Positions 33,737 through 40,931 of a DNA stretch of 40,931 bases are shown one piece after another. The DNA lies in the IMG/VR virus record IMGVR_UViG_3300030202_002808, positions 15,725 through 56,655 of that record; one strand, written 5' to 3'. Each line of letters begins with the position of its first letter. Within the stretch, counting starts at the first letter, position 1. The position numbers and the translations under genes are program-made. Source of the DNA: a virus. Below the pieces are notes generated by a model, which saw only the letters and a list, made by a program, of their open reading frames with translations, was not told the DNA's origin and searched no databases.

Positions 33737-36700
33737 CTAATCTTCTTTTTTACAGAGTTGGCCGTCAGCATTAAATGGACTTGTTCTTAATCTATTCCTC
33801 TTCCACCATGGCAAGAAGTTTGCTCCGGGTTGAGTTCTAAATCTCTCCTTAAGGCCTTTCATGAATATGTCGGAAGCACCTGGACCACCATCATCTTCCA
33901 CATCAAATTTCCTCTTTCGATAGTAGGGCCTAAAAATTCTTTTTGCTGAACGAACTGTATTTCTTAACAATTCTTGGTCCCATTCATCCCACTTAAGGAA
34001 AAATGGGCTTGCAAAAAATCCGTTTCTATCATCTTCTGAAGCCCAGCCTTCAGTATAAACTATTTCTATAGCTTGTTCCCCAGTTACAGGATCTGCGGGA
34101 TCAATGGATAGACGGCCTCCCGGTTTATCACCAATGGAGGTCGGTAGTAAGTAACCATGGCTTTTACCTTTTGCCACAGTGTATTCACCAATTGATGGTG
34201 TAAACGCCATATCACAATAAATAGCGTAGTTAGAAAGACTCTTATTAACGCCTGCAATGTAATCAACTGTTAACCTAAACTTGGGCTCATCGCGTAGATT
34301 ATTGATGAGACACAATAATATTTTACTGCTTGGTTGAATTCCGTCGAATTTACTTACTGGTAAGTCCAGTGCATCCACTGTTGTAGTTACAATCTCTCTT
34401 GGAGAGCCACCGATTATGGCGCCAAATTCAAGTGCATATTGTACTCCGATGTTGCCTCTGATGCCGACTGGGTTGGGCCCACCGGGCCTAGAAACAATCT
34501 GTAATGTGCCTGGGAAAGAATCGGATATATTCCCTACACCGGCCGAACTATTTCTGACAATATCAATTGCTCGGCCATTTGTATGTTCGGAACCATTTAT
34601 CAGTATTTTCTTTTTGACATAAAAGCTATTTGAGCTGTCAATTGTTTCAGTAATGTCGCCCATTTCTACAAAGCCATCAGACTTTTCTACTCCGACCACT
34701 ACATTTTTTGCAAACGGAGTTATAAGGTCATGTAACGAATTGACATGTTCCGGCCCAACCATGTAGACTGGAACATTATCATCACCTACATGTACGTGAT
34801 ATTCACCGACATAGGCAGTGCCATCAGGTAAGGCGAATAAATCTCCCGTGGTATAGTGGTTGTCACCTTCTTGGGGGATAGAATCGACAGTTTTTTCAAC
34901 AAATTTGCCGTCTAACGTAAGTTCACCGGCACCACCAACAAAATTAGTCATAAAGTAATAATCTGTATTGTTGTACTTCGGTGCAAAGCCAACTTTTCTT
35001 AACTTGTCTTCGAATCGAGCGCCCATTGCTTCAAGTTGTTCGACGACCATTTCTTGAAGAATTAATTTACAGTCCTCATCAACTTCTTGAACCGCTTCGA
35101 GGTTTTTGCTTTCTCGATAACTTTTAAGCGTTTCAAACAAACCGGCATCGCCAGACGCTTTAGCATTCATAAGTTCGTCACCATATGGATAATTGTATGC
35201 ATCTTGCAAGTTATTGAGACGATTTAGCGCATCTTGAATATGGAGTGGTACATCTTCTGGCTTGAGACTGTCGTCTAATTCATCGTCTACTCGGCGAGCA
35301 TATGTTTGTACGGCTTGCTCTAAGAACGCATACCAGAATTCATCATCTTTAAATGGGCTCAGGAAATTGTTTCCGGCGCCTCTCAAGGATTCTTCCATCC
35401 TTTCAACAATATAAGCGGCATATATTTTGCTGTAACTTTCTGGGAATCTTGGGGCGAATGTTGAAAACACAGGAAGCGCTTTCATAAAATGAGTCGATGC
35501 AAAGATTCTTGTTAAGGACATGATAATACCCTGAATACCTGCTCTGGATGGACGACTTAAAATTCTGTTGAATGGAACTTCCAAAATGCAATCAGGATCA
35601 TCTTTTAATCTTTTGTCTTCTGGGATTCTTGGGTAAGTTTTGTCTATCATCGCGTTGATATCATCAAAGCCAACTAAATTGGTGCTCCTTGGCTTACAAG
35701 GCGTGTAATCAGGGAACATTAACTCAGTCATACCCAGCCAGCCAGAAGCCTTTAGAGGGGCAATATAGAGCGGAGGATTCATATAACTCCCACCATGCTG
35801 TGTTGGATTTAAGTAATTCACTCTATTTGGGCCCGGTCTAAGTCCTTTGTCAACTTCATACTGGTATCTACTAATTCCAAGAACGCCATCATCGTTTTGT
35901 ACTGATCTGGTGCCATCTCGTTCACCTTCGGGCCCATAATTTGCTACTTCTAACTCATCATAGTAATCACCATAACCTGCTGAACCTTGAGGGTTGGAAC
36001 CTTTTGGAATTAAATAATCTAAATCTGTCGGTTTTAAATCGTCAAATACCGCACCGAAAAGCCAAGATTTCTCATTCGCGCCAACTTCTCTTTTAATACT
36101 ACTGTATATTTTGTTTTGAAGAGAGTTATAGAAAGCTGTTGTAAAGTCACCATCCACAACATCGACATTAACCAAATCTCCAAGAGCTTTTATCTGTGGA
36201 GGGACGCTATTTAGAATCTCGAATGAACTGTATAACTGCGGGTAGTCTCCCAAATCTACATTCTTCAGACCATCATCAATAGCAAGAAACTCGAACCTTC
36301 TGTATCTTAACTCATGGTCGGAGCCGCCGCGGTTTCGGTCTCGTTCTTCTGAGTCCTTCTCTAACGTCTTAGCCAACTGGGTGTTTGCACCCTGATTAAT
36401 AATGTCAGTTAAAACCACCCTAACGTTGTCGGACGGACGGTTAGTTATGTTGTCATTAAATGTAGATTTCCAAATGTCAGAATAGAATGCAGATAAGTTA
36501 AATCCGTATGCAAATGTGGCACCTTCAGAATTATCACCATCTCGATAACCCTTGTTGTTATCTCTAAATTTTAATTTAATGTCTGGCGTATCTTTTCTTG
36601 CTTCTCTTGTAAACAACACTCTATCTTCTTCAAAGTTTACTTTTTGCGTTACATTAAATCCAAAATCAGGAGTGCGTGCAAGCTCAACATTTTGTCCGAA

Positions 36701-39700
36701 CAATCCGGTAAAACCTAAATCTTTAAACGACATGGAAAAAGTTTTCTTGGCACGCTTGTCATTCGTAGCAGAAAAGTTGATAGAACTGGCTAAGTCTTGA
36801 GCGGTTCCAAACTTCTCACTGCTGAACTGGTACTTGAGGTACCCTGCTACATATTTGGGATAGGCGCCTCGTTGTCGAGAAGTTTTAGAAAAATCACCGT
36901 AACTGTCCGCGGTGGATTCGATGGACCCGGGCGTGTTTTCTACATAATAATCAACGAAAGTGTCTTTTGCAAATGTTTTTCTTTGGTGAACTGTATATGG
37001 ATTTCCTTGGGTATCCGAAAGGACCATGTTAATAAAACCCCAATCATCTTTACCTGCTAATATACCACCATTCCCAAGCATGTCTTGAGTAAAGGCTACT
37101 TGCAGCTTCTCCATATCTCCCTTAAGTGCCATTGTATTGACGGTTTGTAATTCTTTCGGTTCTAAAGGAAGTAAACCATTGTCACAGCCAGGATCTGAAA
37201 ACACTGGTGGTATGGCAGATTCAACCATAGGTCCAATGCCTTGGTTTAATACATTCCCAAGATCTCCAAGATCTTCTAATAACTGGTCTCTAAGTGCCTG
37301 ATTCTGGCCTTCACATTGGCCCTTAGACATTCTGCCTTCTAGTATATCGCAACGTGCTTCGTTAAACTGCTGAAGGGTTTCAGGACTGGCACAGAGGGAT
37401 GGGTTAGCTGGTAATCCAAGCTCATCGCCGGCCAATTCGAGTGCTTGTTTTATTTCGTCTAAGGTTTGTGCTGGAACTACATTACCAACATTCTTAAAGA
37501 ATCTAGTGAGAGAGGCAGGATTAGGGAAAGCATCGCGATATTGTGGGTATTGAAATTCAATCAAATTATCCATAATGTCAAGTGCAGTCTCGTTGGGCCC
37601 ATCTATAAGCGATGTCAGCGCTTCTTCTCGTGTCATCGAGTTCATCGCATCAGCAAAGAAGTCTTTCGCAGTCTCAGGGTCAGCTAATGCCGTTCCACCC
37701 ATACCGAACTGCTCTAACAAATCAAGTGCTGTCTGTTCTACTTGTTCGTCAGATACTTCGGGACCACAAAGGGTTTCTCTAATCACATTCTTTAAATTGT
37801 CTCGGCCTGACAATATAGCCGGCAGTGATGCAGCAATATTCCCAACTGTTTCCAAAGCTTTACATATAGCATCACCAATCATTTCGCATATTCTTACAAG
37901 AATAAGAGTGATGACTCGTATAACAAGTTTTATTATCTCTTGTTTCATTGTCTCAAAAAGAATTTTAATAATATCTGATAAAGAGGGCAAGTAAGCGAAA
38001 GGGTTCTCAAATCGAGGAATTACAATTTCTTGAGTGTTTCTGCAGAACGGCAATTCCAGACTCTTTACAAAGTCCATGACACCGGGATTAAACACAGGGG
38101 GTCTCGGACAGTCTAGCACAGCAATAATGGTAGAGATCAATTGTGCGCCAGGAAACTTGTCGAGTTCATCTACAAGCGCAAAAAGATTATCTTGATATAC
38201 TTCTAATAGTGCAGCAGCATATGCTTGCATTACAATGTTTGGGTTTGGTTGATTAGCACCTGCGGGGGGTGAAGTCACTTGTTTTGCAAGAGTTCTTCTC
38301 TCGAACAAATCTACATCGTCTCTAAAGGTGGCAGACTTGGAAGGCACAGAGTTACCATAGTTATCTTGTCTAAGGTTTCTGTTTTGTCTTTCAACAAACT
38401 TTTCATTTTGCCATGGTTTTTGTAACTTTATTTTACCAAAAAATGGAGTATCTCCAGTATTTTGACGCTGTGCGATGTTATCTGATGCAGATTGACCCGG
38501 TGAGCCGGGTGGGAAGATATCGCCTTTTTCCAGTTTTCTCTTAACAAGGGCATCAAGTTCGGCTTGTTTCTCCCTTGATAGACCAACAAAGAGTACACCA
38601 AAGTCCTCAACATTCATAGATTGTAAAGCAGACTTAATCATAGAGGATAAAGCATCCTCAAGCGAAAGGCCCTTAAACAAACATTGGATTGCGTCGGTTA
38701 ATAAGTCCATAAGACCACAGACCTTCAATCTTCCGAAGCCTTGCGCCCACATTTGATCTAACATCTGTATTGGTGAGCCGCTGCCGCGCATGGTAAGCAT
38801 CTTTACACAGTATGAGGCGAAGACAGCATCTTTTTCGTCTACCTCTTTAAAGGCTTGCATTTGAGCCATGGCAAGAATATTATCATCGACGCCCCCAACA
38901 GGGTTGTCATGACTTGTACCAGAGCCGTATTTGTCCTCGATTACTTGTGATGTTTCTTCTCTGCAGAGATTTTTGTGAAAAGCGTAGGCAATTGCGTCAC
39001 TCAAGCTGAAAACTTCGTCGAATATGTCTTGACCCAATTGCTTAAAGTCGTTTGCAAGAGCATCTTTAATACAGGTGCTTATTTTTCTATCTCTCAACTC
39101 GTCGTCGATCTCTGGGGTAGTAGAAAAGACTTTTGGGTATGTGTGTTCTGTGATAAATTCTAACCAAGGCTTTGGTCTTCTTGCCGAGAGATCTCTCTCC
39201 ATTGCATTCAGTTTAGCCAAGTAAGCCACAGCAGTCCTGTCTTTCCAAGCACCCGTAGACGTTAATGATTTGAGCTTTTGTTTGTTGAAAGACTTCTTAG
39301 GTCTGTCTGGACCACAGCCATCAGTGTATACTCTAATTCTCTTTAAAGTGTAATCAGATTCAAACAAGAACTCTACATCGGTAACTTTTTGATTAAAGAA
39401 AGAAAGTCTTCCGGTCCCAGGTAAGTTGAATTCCCTAGCGTTCAACCATGAATCCAATTCCTGTATCAGATCTCCGATTGCTGAGTTAGCTACGAATATT
39501 CCAGAGTCACCGTAATCTTCAAGATTGAAAAGTTTTTTGCTTTCTTCGAACTTAAGCAAGCCACCATCGACTGCCTTGTATACTTTATAAAACCTAGAAT
39601 GTAAATTGAGGCCCTTGCGGACTCTTAAACTTTTTACTAATATGTCTTCAGCAGAGTATTTTACTCTAATGTCTCCTGATTCTTCAGCCTCTTCGCTTGA

Positions 39701-40237
39701 ATTGCCATCATCAGTTTCTGCTGGAATTGCGAATATGGTATCGAAGTCTACTCTGTAAAGCAACTTCAATCTGGAATTAGCTCTTGGCTCCAGATGGTAA
39801 GAAGCAAATTGTATGGCGTCCACCACTTTTCGAACCATGGAGGGGTTATTCTCTTTATTAAGCTCTTCTAATATTGTAGCCGCGGCATCTTCTACATATT
39901 CTTTATAAATGTCATCCAGCGCAACATCAGCCTGCTCCTCGGTCATGTCAGAGTTATAACCGGTGGTAGTTTCTTTGGTAACGTATGTTATTTCATATTT
40001 GCAAATCTTTTCGTTTAATAATACTTCGTTGTTATTTCTTTTCTTCCAGTCTCTGACAATAGCCAAAGGATTTGGCTTACAATTTACACATACTTGTGAT
40101 GGTGGTTCAATATTAACTTCACACACATCAGGCAACTCATCACCATTTTTATCTTGATATTTCAAGTATGGCGAAGAATCATTACGCTGTTCTACTTCTG
40201 GGACTAGTGTTGTTGTTGTTTCATCAAATTCTGACAT
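33737..40237 (-). CDS. Giant virion protein (2166 aa) next to the baseplate genes
   Basis: The 2166-residue protein precedes the gp25-like gene by 25 bases. Its N-terminus holds DKNGDELPDVCE (29-40), which matches the thrombospondin type 3 calcium-binding pattern, then C50-x2-C53 and C79. A hydrophobic helical region near 763-797 (IIKLVIRVITLILVRICEMI) is unusual for a soluble baseplate protein. A His-rich segment near 1800-1840 (LPDGTAYVGEYHVHVGDD ending in PEHVNSLHD) follows a pattern I know from marine phage structural proteins (Y-x-G-x-Y-H-V-H) and could bind a metal. The remainder alternates acidic helical and beta regions. Position suggests a baseplate hub, spike or wedge extension (a gp7-like role), but I recognise no family. 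It may be processed: the length exceeds any T4 baseplate subunit. Confidence 0.8.
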   Translation of the reverse strand: MSEFDETTTTLVPEVEQRNDSSPYLKYQDKNGDELPDVCEVNIEPPSQVCVNCKPNPLAIVRDWKKRNNNEVLLNEKICKYEITYVTKETTTGYNSDMTEEQADVALDDIYKEYVEDAAATILEELNKENNPSMVRKVVDAIQFASYHLEPRANSRLKLLYRVDFDTIFAIPAETDDGNSSEEAEESGDIRVKYSAEDILVKSLRVRKGLNLHSRFYKVYKAVDGGLLKFEESKKLFNLEDYGDSGIFVANSAIGDLIQELDSWLNAREFNLPGTGRLSFFNQKVTDVEFLFESDYTLKRIRVYTDGCGPDRPKKSFNKQKLKSLTSTGAWKDRTAVAYLAKLNAMERDLSARRPKPWLEFITEHTYPKVFSTTPEIDDELRDRKISTCIKDALANDFKQLGQDIFDEVFSLSDAIAYAFHKNLCREETSQVIEDKYGSGTSHDNPVGGVDDNILAMAQMQAFKEVDEKDAVFASYCVKMLTMRGSGSPIQMLDQMWAQGFGRLKVCGLMDLLTDAIQCLFKGLSLEDALSSMIKSALQSMNVEDFGVLFVGLSREKQAELDALVKRKLEKGDIFPPGSPGQSASDNIAQRQNTGDTPFFGKIKLQKPWQNEKFVERQNRNLRQDNYGNSVPSKSATFRDDVDLFERRTLAKQVTSPPAGANQPNPNIVMQAYAAALLEVYQDNLFALVDELDKFPGAQLISTIIAVLDCPRPPVFNPGVMDFVKSLELPFCRNTQEIVIPRFENPFAYLPSLSDIIKILFETMKQEIIKLVIRVITLILVRICEMIGDAICKALETVGNIAASLPAILSGRDNLKNVIRETLCGPEVSDEQVEQTALDLLEQFGMGGTALADPETAKDFFADAMNSMTREEALTSLIDGPNETALDIMDNLIEFQYPQYRDAFPNPASLTRFFKNVGNVVPAQTLDEIKQALELAGDELGLPANPSLCASPETLQQFNEARCDILEGRMSKGQCEGQNQALRDQLLEDLGDLGNVLNQGIGPMVESAIPPVFSDPGCDNGLLPLEPKELQTVNTMALKGDMEKLQVAFTQDMLGNGGILAGKDDWGFINMVLSDTQGNPYTVHQRKTFAKDTFVDYYVENTPGSIESTADSYGDFSKTSRQRGAYPKYVAGYLKYQFSSEKFGTAQDLASSINFSATNDKRAKKTFSMSFKDLGFTGLFGQNVELARTPDFGFNVTQKVNFEEDRVLFTREARKDTPDIKLKFRDNNKGYRDGDNSEGATFAYGFNLSAFYSDIWKSTFNDNITNRPSDNVRVVLTDIINQGANTQLAKTLEKDSEERDRNRGGSDHELRYRRFEFLAIDDGLKNVDLGDYPQLYSSFEILNSVPPQIKALGDLVNVDVVDGDFTTAFYNSLQNKIYSSIKREVGANEKSWLFGAVFDDLKPTDLDYLIPKGSNPQGSAGYGDYYDELEVANYGPEGERDGTRSVQNDDGVLGISRYQYEVDKGLRPGPNRVNYLNPTQHGGSYMNPPLYIAPLKASGWLGMTELMFPDYTPCKPRSTNLVGFDDINAMIDKTYPRIPEDKRLKDDPDCILEVPFNRILSRPSRAGIQGIIMSLTRIFASTHFMKALPVFSTFAPRFPESYSKIYAAYIVERMEESLRGAGNNFLSPFKDDEFWYAFLEQAVQTYARRVDDELDDSLKPEDVPLHIQDALNRLNNLQDAYNYPYGDELMNAKASGDAGLFETLKSYRESKNLEAVQEVDEDCKLILQEMVVEQLEAMGARFEDKLRKVGFAPKYNNTDYYFMTNFVGGAGELTLDGKFVEKTVDSIPQEGDNHYTTGDLFALPDGTAYVGEYHVHVGDDNVPVYMVGPEHVNSLHDLITPFAKNVVVGVEKSDGFVEMGDITETIDSSNSFYVKKKILINGSEHTNGRAIDIVRNSSAGVGNISDSFPGTLQIVSRPGGPNPVGIRGNIGVQYALEFGAIIGGSPREIVTTTVDALDLPVSKFDGIQPSSKILLCLINNLRDEPKFRLTVDYIAGVNKSLSNYAIYCDMAFTPSIGEYTVAKGKSHGYLLPTSIGDKPGGRLSIDPADPVTGEQAIEIVYTEGWASEDDRNGFFASPFFLKWDEWDQELLRNTVRSAKRIFRPYYRKRKFDVEDDGGPGASDIFMKGLKERFRTQPGANFLPWWKRNRLRTSPFNADGQLCKKED

Positions 40238-40245
40238 TTTATTAC

Positions 40246-40931
40246 CTATGTGATATTAACATTTCTACTACAAATGTATTTGTAACCGAATGGGTATAAG
40301 TAGTTGAATTCCCAAACAGCTTTAGTTACTCTGCTCTGATAAACATTATTAGCAACAAAGACCAATTCTTCAAACGTAGATTTAACTGCGGCTGGTGCAA
40401 CCCATGGGCGTAATGGATCAATACCAAGTACGCTGTTGAATTGAACCTGAGAAAGTGTCAATGTCATAATTGCTGACAAGATGTCATCTAAAATGGTGCT
40501 TATTTCCAATAAGGAATCTCTTGCGATGTATCCTTTGATTGCAGGCTGGAGATTATCGATCTCTTCTACGGGACGGAACAATCCACCCCAAACTTTAATC
40601 TTGCCGGTATTGTTTCCAGCAATCAAATCAATAGAAGGTGCAGGTTGATTAATCTTGCCGCCGCGGGAGTTTGGTTCACCAGACATACCTGTGCCTGTTG
40701 GGCCATCACCTCGGCCGGTTACAATTTTAATACCTTCTCTACCGATAATTCTAATGGCGTCTGCTTTGACACCAATGGCAGAACGAGCGATGGATTGTGG
40801 CGCATTAGTTTCCGAGAGACCAAAGTTGGCGTCTACATCGGTTAATTGGCTGATATGTATCCTAGCAGCGTCTGCAAAGAACGAGTTGTCTACTATGGCG
40901 CCATCTTCTCCTGACTGGCCTGGAGGGCCTT
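40246..40931 (-). CDS. Virion protein with collagen-like Gly-X-Y start, open at right edge
   Basis: The frame is open to the window edge, so the N-terminus is missing and 228 codons or fewer are visible. An internal ATG at 40686 gives a 146-residue frame, but upstream codons continue without a stop to the edge and read GPPGQSGEDGAI, three Gly-X-Y triplets as at the end of a collagen-like stalk. After that come ISQLTDVDANFGLSETN and the conserved-looking GREGIKIVTGRGDGPTG, then EPNSRGGKINQPAPSIDLIA, and a helical C-terminus. It is followed after eight bases by the 2166-residue gene. Collagen-like repeats in phages form trimeric fibre shafts, so a fibre or tail-tip role is plausible. The exact function is unknown. 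Confidence 0.78.
   Translation of the reverse strand, partial: GPPGQSGEDGAIVDNSFFADAARIHISQLTDVDANFGLSETNAPQSIARSAIGVKADAIRIIGREGIKIVTGRGDGPTGTGMSGEPNSRGGKINQPAPSIDLIAGNNTGKIKVWGGLFRPVEEIDNLQPAIKGYIARDSLLEISTILDDILSAIMTLTLSQVQFNSVLGIDPLRPWVAPAAVKSTFEELVFVANNVYQSRVTKAVWEFNYLYPFGYKYICSRNVNIT

Noticed and set aside
37575-37994. Plus-strand frame of 139 codons
   Set aside because: It is opposite the 2166-aa gene and its hydrophobic look mirrors the hydrophobic helix encoded on the minus strand.
40246-40686. A complete 146-residue gene
   Set aside because: The frame stays open upstream of the ATG to the window edge with ordered protein-like sequence, so the internal ATG is not the true start.
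1-40931. tRNA genes, CRISPR arrays, integrase or attachment sites, insertion sequences
   Set aside because: Non-coding gaps are at most about 70 bases, with no cloverleaf, direct repeat array or transposase/integrase motif seen.

Overview
The window looks like part of a contractile-tailed (myovirus) double-stranded DNA phage, probably marine, related in gene content to the T4-like phages but with much larger tail proteins. The evidence is a GPW/gp25-like baseplate protein followed directly by a gp6/baseplate-J-like protein, an SbcD/SbcC (T4 gp47/gp46-like) recombination nuclease, a zinc-finger/Toprim primase, a RuvC-like resolvase and a UvdE-type repair endonuclease. Every convincing gene is on the minus strand, so transcription runs from high to low coordinates. 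Coding density is close to total, many neighbours overlap by 1 to 19 bases, and the sequence is moderately AT-rich. I see no tRNA, rRNA, CRISPR array, insertion sequence or integrase. The host cannot be identified from this window.

Right and central region (about 40931 down to 7412): a virion block of about 11,000 codons. In transcription order it holds: a protein open at the right edge whose visible start is collagen-like (Gly-X-Y); a 2166-aa protein with a calcium-binding-like motif, a cysteine cluster, a hydrophobic stretch and a His-rich motif; the gp25-like protein; the gp6-like protein; a 523-aa protein with a DNRLRE/CBM96-like N-terminus; a 3181-aa protein with a LamG-like domain and a tail-protein-I-like motif; a 395-aa protein; 1287-, 183-, 344- and 976-aa proteins without clear family; a 338-aa protein that shares an N-terminal domain with the 395-aa protein; and two tandem paralogues of 356 and 418 aa. 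The gp25 to gp6 to gpI-like order resembles the P2 W-J-I order, so this is best read as a baseplate plus its host-contact (fibre/adhesin) apparatus.

Left region (7399 down to 1): a nucleic-acid block with the RuvC-like resolvase, two small SH3/KOW-like proteins flanking a UvdE-like UV-damage endonuclease, a primase, an orphan membrane-like protein, a 42-aa membrane miniprotein, a single-chain SbcD-SbcC fusion and an open gene at the left edge. Candidate promoters lie at the block boundary (consensus -10 six bases before the ruvC start, suggesting a leaderless message) and before the 42-aa gene. Together these genes could prime DNA synthesis, process ends, resolve branched DNA before packaging and repair UV lesions.

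The observations I find most worth following are: (1) two otherwise unrelated proteins in the left block share an N-terminal tag M-K-I-x-x-S-x-L-x-x-x-I-x-E-E that resembles a T4 capsid-targeting peptide with an I-x-E cleavage site; (2) the SbcD-SbcC fusion; (3) the very large host-contact apparatus with several carbohydrate-binding-like folds; and (4) two pairs of duplicated structural domains. All family assignments come from reading motifs by eye; no database search was possible.
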